The position numbers and the translations under genes are program-made. Positions 55,246-64,000 of a stretch of DNA of 64,000 nt are shown here, piece after piece; position 1 is the first letter of the stretch, and each line of letters starts with the position of its first letter. This DNA is from Ephemerocybe angulata (Eukaryota; Basidiomycota; Agaricomycetes; Agaricales; Psathyrellaceae): positions 868,001 to 932,000 of the forward strand of contig JAACJK010000163.1 of assembly GCA_013368325.1 (NCBI GenBank), written 5' to 3'. Under the pieces are notes generated by a model. It was not told the origin of the DNA. It worked only from the letters and a program-made list of their open reading frames with translations, and did no database searches.

Positions 55246-56503
55246 TTACAATTTCGAGTTCACCTTCACAGCAATGTTCGCCTTCTGATACTCCAGGACA
55301 AGATCTTTGCCTTGGCCGGTGGTCAAGAAGTCCCTCAGGTTCGCCAACGCCCGAACCTCCATCTTCCTCTGGGAATCTTGGTTCTCCGTGCCCATGTGTG
55401 GCAGCAAGGTAACTTGCGGGAACTCGAGAAGTCTGGGATTGACTTCGGGCTCGTTGGGGAACACATCGAGCCCGGCAGCGGCGACCTATGGGATAAAAGG
55501 CAAACACAAAGCGATTCCATCGTAAGCGGGGTATTCGCGCCGCAAATGAAGACGCGGAGGGCTTACATGGCCGTCCTCCAAAGCTCTAATCAAAGCTTCC
55601 TCGTCGATAACCTTTCCTCGGGCAGTGTTGATGATAACAGACTTGGGCTTCAACTTCCGGATCCACTCCTCGCCGACAAGACCAACGGTCTCAGGCCGGA
55701 GAGGCACATGCACACTCAGGACATCTGCCTGCGCGAGCAGATCGTCGACATTCTCAAAGTACTCGCAATAGCTGGGAGCTTTGGGGTTCTTGTTCCGAGA
55801 GTGGTAGATAACCCTCATGGGGAACGACTGCACCAGTTCCGCGAGACGCAATCCGATGCCACCAAGGCCAAGGATCGCCAACGTCCGGCCGGTGATATCA
55901 TGCGAGATGTTGTTCAGCCCCTGAGGCTTCCATTTCAAAGCTCGTAGCGATCGCTCTGCGATTGAGTACTGGCGCAGGGTGGATAGAAGCAGGTACAATG
56001 CGGTGGTGGCGGTCGCGTCGTCCACAGCTCCGGGCGTGTTCGAAAGGTATATTCCTAGATACCCACGTCAAGGATGGATGAAAGAAACATGAGTTGAATG
56101 TAACCTCTTAGGTAGATAATCTGTCTAACGTACCCTTCGCAATGCACGCGTGGACGTCGACAGGGTCATACCCCGCCCCATTGTGTGCGATCCATTTTAC
56201 AGAGGAAGGGAGTCCCTCGATGAGCTCCTTATCAAACACACCGAGCTTGGTGGAGGAAGAATTCTCCCTGTAAATGCCAACAGCCCCCGCATACTTTCCA
56301 CCGGGCTTGAACTCAGCCAGGAACGACTTGCGATCTGGCGAGTCGACATACTGATAACAACGAATTTGATCTTAGCCTGATGTGTGGTGATAAGATGTAT
56401 GGAGACCACATACGACCACCTCCGCGATGTCTCCGAGAAGCGACTTGACGTCGTCGTGTGCCCAGACAATGGTACCTGGCTTATGGATAAGTAGCCGCGC
56501 CAT
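55246..56503 (-). CDS. D-isomer-specific 2-hydroxyacid dehydrogenase
   Basis: A multi-exon gene starting MARLLIHKPGTIVWAHDDVK. It holds the NAD-dependent 2-hydroxyacid dehydrogenase fold: VKWIAHNGAGYDPVDVHACI, TPGAVDDATATTALYLLLST, the Rossmann motif LAILGLGGIGLRLAELVQSF followed by YHSRN, and VPLRPETVGLVGEEWIRKLK. NTARGKVIDEEALIRALEDG supplies the catalytic Arg, GLDVFPNEPEVNPRLLEF the Glu, and LLPHMGTEN the His. The family reduces glyoxylate, hydroxypyruvate or branched 2-oxoacids. The exact substrate cannot be assigned. The sequence is closest in style to fungal glyoxylate reductase-like proteins. No signal or peroxisomal SKL end (it ends VNSKL), so probably cytosolic. Confidence 0.9.
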
Positions 56504-57488
56504 GTACTCACTCTCAGGGGCGAGTATACTCACTGCAAATAAGAACTCGGGGAGCCATAATATTAGTGGGTCGAAGAGGTGATCGCACAAGCGCTGGTGA
56601 CTGTGACGGAGGGAGAAATCGTAGTGATCCTCATGGATTCGCCGGTAAGGCAGTATATATACCTTTCCATGTGTCACGGGGGCTTGAGGAATGGCCCCCG
56701 CGAGGACCGTGTTGGCGGCGACATCAGAGTGCGGAGAAGCGATCGTGGTCGTTCCTGCAAATTAATTTTTAGGGGCTAAGTGCTTACCCTTCCCGGCCCG
56801 CTTCTAACCCGCTTCTCCATTTCGATTCGGCCGCAGCAACTGTACTTAGGCTCGAACCAGCGCGGTCCAAGTGGACTCTCACCTGTGGCGAAAAGGCGAA
56901 TAGGTTTCCACTACTTCACAACAACCCCGACCTGGTTCGCTTCTAATGCCCTTCCTACCGAAGTAAGCATGGCAGCGCGTTTGACATGGCATAAATGCTA
57001 CCCACGCCTACTGACTCTACTCTGCGGAAAAGAGCATCGGATGACCAGATATACCTCTGACTTGGTGCATTGCTTATCTTTGGCAATACGACTGGTGTTC
57101 GATTGTCTTTTTGCTCTATGAAGCTGGCGAATATACTTTCTTGACCACCTGGTATCCCATGAAATCAATCAGGAGGGCGGCTGCGTTCGCGCGTTGAACC
57201 AGTTTAGGGCTGTCTCGAGAGAACAGATTAATTGATAACCATACAAATTACAACCAGACCAAAGCCGTAGCATACGCTCAGAGAACGCAAGAAGCGGCAC
57301 CAACCTTCAAGTATCACTTTTTCTGCTTTCACATGACACAGTTGTGCTACTTCTTTAGCATTGTCGCCCACAGCAGCTTCCAATCAAGTGTTACACCACC
57401 ACCTCACATTGTGCAAGAGATCCTTCGTCCCCGAATTCTTCGTTCTTCGAAGACGGCTCTTAATCGCCCAAGAGCTGCAAAAAACTCG
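56504..57488. other. Intergenic region between hydroxyacid dehydrogenase and GT49 genes
   Basis: About 1 kb. It holds the dehydrogenase promoter at the left and the GT49 3' UTR at the right. Small plus-strand frames near 56,570-57,120 are unsupported. Nothing else seen. Confidence 0.4.
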
Positions 57489-59203
57489 TTAACGGTCGAG
57501 GAAACCGTTCGGGGAATTCCATCTTACCTGGGGAGCAGAAATTCTGATCGGCTTTAGCTTTTTGCATTCAGCAACCGCATTTCTCGCTCGAGTGGTGTTC
57601 AACAGGCCCGTATCCCGGTAACTCCTCAGGTATCTGGATCACGGAAAAACATTTAGAGGCATAACCGAGATTCGGAGCTCGGACCGACCGACCTGAAGCA
57701 CACCTCTTCCTTGAATCCGGCATATATCTTGCGGTTATACTTTCGCTAGATTGGGTCCTCGTTAGAAAACGGCGCGGGGAAAGCATTCAGGTGTATGCAC
57801 CTCAGTTCGGCGGGCCGTTTCTTCGTATAGGTGATTTTGGTGGATGAGAAAGTGGTCTGATAAGACGTAGTATGTGACCCCAGCAAGATACATCTCGAAG
57901 AGGCACGCAGCCTTGTTTCCCCCATAGCCAACGAAACGTTCTTCACACCTTCAATTCAAAAGCGAATGTGTCATTTGGGAGAGAAGTCGCCCGAAGAATC
58001 CACTCACCACGGCGGTCCATTCTTCTTGAGTATTACATATGGCTCGTACGCGGATTGATACTCTTTTACTTGATAGATTTCCCCGGGCGACGCTGAATAA
58101 AACCTGGGATAGTCGGTGCTGTTATGCCCTGGTTTCCAACCCGCGTGAAACATGTCGATTCGCCCTCTCTTCACAAGTTTCAGTAAATCCTACGTAGAAG
58201 CAACTTCGTCAGTCGGTAGAACTAACAGCTTATCCGGAGAAACACGTACTTTCTTTGTTTCAGGGAAGTTCGAGGGGTCTTTCCCCTCTTCGAACCCGGT
58301 GAATTCGAAGGCAGGAATAACCATGGCCGCCATTCCAGTCTCAAGTTGCCGCTTGATCCAAGGATTTTTATTAAGACTGGCCCGGAAGTCGGTGCAGAGA
58401 TAGAAGTCCACGTCGAGCATCAAGATGTAGTCGGTCCGAGCGAAGAGCCTGGCGATGTTTCGCCATGTGTTGAATTGTCTCTCAAAGGAATCAACGACGA
58501 GATGAACGTCAACGTAGCGAGACATGAGGTCGGAAGATGAGTAAGTCTTTCGCAATTGACCCAAGACACGAGTTAGCTCGCTTGTTGTATTTTTGACATG
58601 CAGTGTGACAGAGATAGGGCCTGGCGAAGTATATCAGGTAAGATGCGTGCGGTGTCGATGGAGGACCTCACCTTGGTATCTGGCCACAAGGCGGGCAAAG
58701 ACGTCCAATCTGTTACTGGTTATGATACTTGTTATGGTCACGTCGTCTTGCTCGAATGGTCCGGACGCCTTGTAGAAGTAGGGCACTATTTTGGTCGGGT
58801 TCATAGACGTCGCGAAAGCCTTGGAGAAAACCAGTTGTTGCTCTGCAGACAGCGTCCTTTCCAAGTCGAAGGCCCCATTTCGATGCGATACATTGGTTTG
58901 CTGCCATAGATTCATGCTAAACATATCAGAGTCGATATTGTATCCCCCAGGACTCTCGAGCACAGTTGGGATTCGCTGGCCGTCAGAGAACGCGTCGCCG
59001 TTTGAGGGGTTCGTGGTACGTTCCTCTGTCTCTTTTGCGACCCAGAGAGGAGAGCCAGAAGGCAAGCCAAGTTCTATCGCAGCTTTAAGGGGCGCTCCAA
59101 AGAGGTATATGACCAGAAAGCTCGTGGTGTAAAGAACCGACGCGGCGATGTATGAGACAATGCAGAGGTGCCAAGCGCGAGATAGTGGCGACATTACGCG
59201 CAC
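57489..59203 (-). CDS. GT49-family (LARGE/B4GAT1-like) Golgi glycosyltransferase
   Basis: A multi-exon gene. The N-terminus has a type II membrane anchor (IAASVLYTTSFLVIYLFGAP) after a short cytosolic stretch. Next come NGAFDLERTLSAEQQLVFSK and DDVTITSIITSNRLDVFARL. The catalytic part has SRYVDVHLVVDSFERQFNTW, RNIARLFARTDYILMLDVDF with the DxD motif (DVD), MAAMVIPAFEF, then HAGWKPGHNSTDYPRFY and YEPYVI. DERFVGYGGNKA and DHFLIHQNHLYEE are diagnostic of GT49. RKYNRKIYAGFKEEVC and the end follow near 57,500. In animals such enzymes extend dystroglycan glycans; the fungal acceptor is unknown. The last intron is uncertain: a GTAAGA donor near 57,528 could move the stop further left. Confidence 0.8.
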
Positions 59204-59502
59204 CCTTCCTGAGTCGAGTTCAACGCAGTGGGGGAAGTTTTGGCCGTGCTCTGTCGAAGGCGAGTTTGGCGTAGTGTTGGTACGAGGTGATGAGAAGAAG
59301 CCCAGCGGCGAATTTGACGCGACGCTGTTCGCCTATTGGCACGTGCTCGCCCTTCAAGTTCAAGTTGGTGGGCATTGCGATCCGTATTCTAGCAGTAAAT
59401 TAAGATTGGTGCCTGAGAGAGAAACATAGGTAATCTGGGGTAGATGTTTCCATTGCTACTGGCGAATTGGTCTGCCCCTTCGATTTAAATTGGGCAACGG
59501 AT

Positions 59503-60943
59503 TCAGGCACTAGATGGCATAGCATTTGCGCCTGTGATGAAATCCTCCTCTTTCCATCCGTAGTAACGTCTCATCCTCTTTGCGATCTTGATCAAGTGGA
59601 CTGGTGTAACAGTGGTATCGGGATGGGGTTTATGGATGGTAATTGACTATAGGGACCAAAATGTTAACATAACTTTGGACTGCGGCTTTTGAGAAGGGCA
59701 TACCGATGACTGGTTATCGGGAGGGTCGAATCTGACAGAGGATCCTCCAGTAATTTCGTAAGTAAACCCCATCTGCGTCATAAGCTGAAGGCGAGACAGT
59801 GTAAGGATAGATGCCTTCAAACCACACATTATGACGACACACCTTGAGGAAGGTCTCCCACTTCATGGGAGAGGGCCAGGGCATATTGAGCCTTGATGCT
59901 GCTGTTAAACTGATTGCACCAGCGACCGCCGCATCCTCAACGAAATGAGAATGAGGGAAAGAATGCCCCCTCTCAGCAAGTTGGTCAAGTATGATCTGTC
60001 GATATTTCTCGATCCCAACAAGCGATCCACCAAAAGAAATCACAGAGCTCTGAGCTCTAATACGGCGAGAAGGATCAACTTCCTCCCCGTCTCCAAGAAG
60101 GGCGGCAATCTGCCCAACCAGCTGCTTTGCGGAAGCTTCCAGGATCCTCTTCGCCAGCCAATCGTCATCCTCAAATGCCGCGGTGAAGGCAAGAGGGGGT
60201 ATCGAAGAGAGGCGTTTTTCCCGAGGGAGAGAGCGCATTCCTTCACCTGAGCTTTCGGTCTGAGGATCAGGGTGATAGACTTCGCCCAATATCTCCATCA
60301 CGGTTGCAACGTTGAACTTCTCCAGGATCCGGTCCCTCAACTTGCTAGGAGGGGAGGGCTGGCCACGGACCGATGCGAGATCTTCTTCCAGAAGAAGTTG
60401 TCTCAGCGTTTCCCTTCCAACATCGTATCCGCCTCCCTCGTCGCCCAAAATCCAGCCCCAGCCTCCTACACGACCGAGCTCCTTGATCCTGCCGTCCTCC
60501 TGCTTGAAGCCGACGGCGATGGACCCCGTACCTGCGATCACGGCAATGGCATGCGTAACATCAGAGTAGAGACGTATGGGAGAAGCGAGCAGCTGGGTGT
60601 CGTTGGCGATTGTGAGATTTGGCCCTGCGGGTATGGCCAGGAGGTCGGATATCGCTGGGGTAACTTTTGCAATAGCAGCTGGGGAGTCTGCCCCGGAGAT
60701 CCCAAACCAAGCGGCTGCGAAAGGAGATTCGCCTGTGGGTGGCAGGGCCCCGCACTCCGAACTGGCCTCCTTCAACGCAGACAGGACGGCGGAGCGGACG
60801 GATGCGATGAATACGTCGACCGTCAGATAGGTGATGTTGGAGGGGCCACCTGCACCTCGACCGATAATAGTGCCATGGATATCGGAAATTGCGGCAGATG
60901 TCTTGGTACCACCGCAATCGACGCAGAGATAGAGGTCTGCCAT
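59503..60943 (-). CDS. N-acetylglucosamine kinase (BadF-type) fused to a C-terminal HicA-like domain
   Basis: Three exons (60943-59843, 59784-59704, 59646-59503) give 441 residues. Residues 1 to about 350 are a BadF/BadG-type sugar kinase: LCVDCGGTKTSAAISD (phosphate 1), WFGISGADSP, ANDTQLLASPI, VIAGTGSIAVGF (phosphate 2), GRVGGWGWILGDEGGGYDVG and SVISFGGSLVG. It should phosphorylate GlcNAc to GlcNAc-6-P for chitin turnover. From PSPMKWETFLK (end of exon 1) a second module begins: LMTQMGFTYEITG, GSSVRFDPP, SITIHKPHPDTT, LIKIAKRMRRYYGWKEEDF. This module is not part of the kinase family. The Lys-rich gene at 62.9-64 kb has the same three-exon module with the same phase-0 introns. The fusion is directly visible; its role is unknown. 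Confidence 0.88.
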
Positions 60944-61298
60944 GGTGGTTGGCTGTCAAGGGACCGCTTGAAAGTTGACTTGCTTCGGCTATTTATTCGT
61001 TGGTCGATAGGAGTGCCATATGCCTGGGTTTCCACGATATTGTCACCACAGCACATTTCCTGAGCTCGAGTTTATCAAACCACATGGTTATAAACCTCAA
61101 AAGAGGCGGTTGGACTGGAGAGGCGCGCTCGACATCATGTCGGTCCATGGAAAGAACTTTGCTTGGTATCAAAGAACGCAACAAACATCATCTGCTCCTT
61201 ATTGAGACCGACGCGCGTCTGGCTGAGCGGGCGCTTCTTTCTTCACACCTCGACGTATTGGGCTAAACCTCACAACCTGCTGCTTGCCTGACCCGAAA
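60944..61298. promoter_or_regulatory. Divergent promoter between GlcNAc kinase and Rec114-like genes
   Basis: A 355-base region between two divergent start codons. It should serve both genes. No clear TATA box or repeat is visible near either start. If the right gene is truly meiotic, a meiosis-specific element would be expected here, but I cannot name one. Confidence 0.4.
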
Positions 61299-62747
61299 AT
61301 GAGTTACACGACAACAGCGACCTCTAGATACGTGCTGGCAAAGTATTCAAGGGCGTACCCCTCCAAGGCCTCCAAGGCACAGGCGCCTGGTCAAGAATGG
61401 CAGCATTTCAACCACCCAACCATATCTGTTGTCCTGGACAAATGCAAATCCCGCAATGGCGAGTTGGTGTCTCTCCGGATGAAGATACTCTGGGTTATGA
61501 ACGAAGGAGACGAAGGAGATCCTAAGCAGCCTCCAGTTGTCCTTGCACGTTCTCTTTACACCCTGGTCCCTCAATGTATGCGGCTCATTGCTTCCACTTT
61601 CAACTTTAACAGGAAGACCTGGATCTATTCTCCTTTTCTGATATCGAGAAAAACCCGCCAAAGAGGAATCACTCTGAAGGCCTGCCTCTAAAAGCCGTGT
61701 GTCGTGATACTCTCGTCGGGATTCGCTACCTGTTCTCAAAGCCTGATTCGCCTGAACCTGTCCGTACTATGCTCAAACTTGCTGCTCCCTTACCTTCAGC
61801 TCACGCATATACGCGCTCTCTCGCAGGTGTATAGGCGGTTCCAAGTGACATTTATGTCCCTTGGAGATGCAACGGACTTCGCGCAAGCTATCCGCACCGT
61901 TTGTCCATGCAAAACTGTTGCCGCTGCACCACAGACAACCATATTGAACAGCGGTCCGACGATGGCAAATATCCCGGATCAACAAGCAAAGCTGCCACCT
62001 CGTGCTCCCACATCAGTTCCAAGTGCAACGCACATATCTTCTCAATCTTCCTACCATACCGCCCCAATGTATAGCGCGACGCAGGACTATCCTAGGGCCG
62101 GTTCCTCAGTGTCTACTCGCAAGGCAATCTCGAACGTTCCTGAGTCCCTTCTATCCTCTTCGCCGCTGAACTCAGAACCACGCCCTTCTTATCTGCCTTC
62201 CCACTCCGACCCTCCCCAATATTCAACGAACTACTCCAGTCGACAAATAATGCCTCCCGGTCCCTCTGACGCACCGCAAAACCAGGCTATGGGACCTCCT
62301 AGCTATATTCCGCCGCCACGAACAGCTATCATGATGCCGCCAGTTGAAAGGCAGGAGAACCAGAACGCTTCCCAGCCCCAGAACCCAAGGCCCATGCTCC
62401 CGCCCTCCTCGCCCCTGCCTCCCTCTGACCCCGGCTCCGACAGAGCTCCCGACAACAACAGCAACGGCTCTCAGCCGACGACTTCTCATCCGCAGAGCAT
62501 GTCTGCAGACGCAATTATTGCCTCGCTGCGCGAGTCGACTGGATTCTACGACCTCTCGAACGAGGCTCTGGAACAAGTCGTCGCCCACATCGTGCGCGAG
62601 GATGGCTTCCTGGATCTCGTAAGTTACTTCACACACAACACACTTACCCCAGCCATACGGAAGTATCTAACATATGTTCTCCGACAGATGGAACGGTTGT
62701 CCGCGATGTGGCGAGTCCATAGCCTCATCGGCCTCTCGGTTCCCTGA
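61299..62747 (+). CDS. Rec114/Rec7-like meiotic recombination protein (candidate)
   Basis: Exons join in frame from ATG 61299 (MSYTTTATSRYVLAKYSRAY). The N-terminal part looks like a PH-type fold: WQHFNHPTISVVLDKCKS, VSLRMKILW, PPVVLARSLYTLVPQ, DLDLFSFSDIEKNPPKRNHS, DTLVGIRYLFSKPDSPEP, and, after a 67-base intron, VYRRFQVTFMSLGDATDFAQ with AIRTVCPCK. The middle of about 200 residues is Ser/Pro/Gln-rich and disordered. The C-terminal helices SNEALEQVVAHIVREDGFLD and (after an intron) MERLSAMWRVHSLIGL match the Mei4-binding helix pattern of Rec114. RRFQVTF followed by a CPCK end of the PH domain is the main reason for the name. Rec114 supports Spo11-dependent DNA breaks in meiosis. Confidence 0.6.
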
Positions 62748-62887
62748 ATAACATGCTTGTATTCTGCAAGATGATAAATTGTACACTACAATGCCCGGCG
62801 TTCTGATTTTCGAGATTTCTTTTTCGTGACGGAACTTCGTTTCAACCTAAAGAGTTCAATTCAAGCGGGAGACTTGGCCGAAGCAGC

Positions 62888-64000
62888 TCAATTGGCAGCA
62901 GACGCGGTGTTGGTGGCCTTGATGAAGTCCTCCTCGTTCCACCCGTAATAGCGCTTCAACCTCTTGCCGATCTTGATCAACTGAATCGGGGAGAGGGTCG
63001 AATCAGGATGGGGCTTGTGAATGGTGATGGACTGGGAAAAGACATTGTCAGGTCACAATTGCTATTATATGTGATTCGAAAACACATACGCTGTCCTTCT
63101 GGTTGGGAGGGTCGAAGCGGACACTGGACCCAGCAGTGCTAGGGTCGTACTCGAAGCCCATTTCCCTCATGAGCTGGATAAGAAGGAATAGAACGTGGAT
63201 CAGTATCAATTATATAAAAGGATACCGGGAGAAACCCTACCTTGAGGAAAGTCTCCCACTTCATGGGAGAAGGCTGTTTACCGGCGTCTTCTCCGGTCCT
63301 CAGAAGCTGATGCATAGAGTCCGTCGCTTTCTTGCTCAACCTGGAGAACCAAGTATACTTGGCGTTCTTGCTGTCCTGGCTTCCCTCTGTCTTTCCGCCG
63401 AAGGCGCTCTTAACCTTGGAGAACAAGCCGCCGGCGCTGCCACCCTCCTCGGTGGTGTTAGTCGAGAACAACGACGCGTGGTCCGCACGAGTCTTGATCT
63501 TAGCCTTCTGCTGGAAATCGGTATTGAGCTGTTTCAAGTACGAATGACCTGAAGCAGCCTGGGTGGCCCCAACAGGGATGTTGAAGTTGGGGGTTGCCGC
63601 AGCAGCGGAAGGAGACGCCGGGGTAGCGGGTGCCTTGGGCTTTGCAGGGGTAGGCTGAGGTGTGGCATGAGCCAACTCGGGGCTGGCGGGCTCTCCCTCT
63701 CCAGCACCGGCGGCCTTCTTCTTCTTGTTGCTCTTCTTCTTCTTCTTCTTCTTGGAGGGACCAGTTCCAGCGCCAACGTCAGCGTCTTCATCCTCGACTT
63801 CCTCCATAGTTGTCTTCTGAGAATCCTTCTCGCCCTCTAAACATCGTAGATTTAATATCTCTTAAATTTAAAAGGTAAAAGCGGGTACTCACCCTTGGTG
63901 GGCTTGGGAGGGGCGCCCTTGGGGACCTCCTTGGGAGCTCCACTGCGGGTAGCCCTGAAGGCGCCACGACGAGGTTCGGTGCGCTGGGTCTCGGCCTTGA
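62888..64000 (-). CDS. Lys-rich protein with C-terminal HicA-like domain, 5' part beyond the window
   Basis: The last exons are 63031-62888, 63173-63090 and one from about 63832 to 63241; a further exon runs off the right edge (its visible part includes TEPRRGAFRATRSGAP). The gene shows KDSQKTTMEEVEDEDADVGA, a poly-Lys run (KKKKKKKSNKKKK), a Pro/Ala/Thr-rich linker, and helices YLKQLNTDFQQKAK and WFSRLSKKATDSMHQLL. It then has PSPMKWETFLK, LMREMGFEYDPS, GSSVRFDPP, SITIHKPHPDST and LIKIGKRLKRYYGWNEEDF. This last module of about 85 residues equals the extra domain of the GlcNAc kinase gene 2 kb away. It ends ATNTASAAN. Family name and role unknown to me; the basic stretch suggests nucleic-acid or ribosome contact. 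Confidence 0.75.

Overview
The window is nuclear DNA of a filamentous basidiomycete, most likely an Agaricomycete. Genes are dense, lie on both strands and are cut by many short GT-AG introns of about 45-70 bases. Several families are typical of such fungi: a DUF6533 membrane protein, basidiomycete-type F-box and bZIP proteins, and a CSC1/OSCA channel with a long glutamine/proline-rich tail. I see no bacterial operons, CRISPR arrays or complete transposons. Coding spans were rebuilt by hand from reading frames and splice signals. Exon borders I checked codon by codon are given; the others are outer limits.

Layout. 0-8 kb: 3' part of a RecB-like nuclease/SF1 helicase (+), an F-box protein (-), a possible F-box relic (+) and the PP2A leucine carboxyl methyltransferase (-). 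8.0-8.3 kb: an intron-bearing tRNA-Leu(CAA) followed by five extra tandem copies of its T-arm/B-box. 9-16 kb, all minus: CSC1/OSCA channel, NFKBIL1-like protein, FAM210/DUF1279 protein. 16.3-23.6 kb: DUF6533 membrane protein (+), MFS transporter A (-), a mitochondrial RRM-like protein (+), ribosomal protein eL33 (+). 24-30 kb: glutaryl-CoA dehydrogenase (+), a Pol mu/TdT-like family X DNA polymerase (-), NMN adenylyltransferase (+). 30.4-30.7 kb: a tandem repeat of about 61-67 bp. 31.5-37.4 kb: two more MFS transporters (+). 37.4-41.6 kb: gene-poor. 41.6-49 kb: bZIP factor, Erv14/cornichon, VanZ-like protein (all +). 48.6-59.2 kb, all minus: Mmc1-like mitochondrial protein, SAP/WW-repeat protein, coiled-coil protein, 2-hydroxyacid dehydrogenase, GT49 glycosyltransferase. 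59.5-64 kb: N-acetylglucosamine kinase (-), Rec114/Rec7-like protein (+), and a Lys-rich protein (-) running off the right edge.

Most genes are unrelated housekeeping or accessory functions, not a cluster. There are two exceptions. First, three MFS transporters of the allantoate-permease type lie within 19 kb; two are close paralogues in opposite orientation. Second, the N-acetylglucosamine kinase and the Lys-rich gene 2 kb away both end in the same small domain of about 85 residues. It is encoded by the same three-exon block with the same phase-0 introns, which implies exon-block duplication and fusion. The domain has a HicA/YcfA-like look (GSSVRF, then ITIHKPHP). This fusion and the tRNA B-box array are the two observations I consider most novel.
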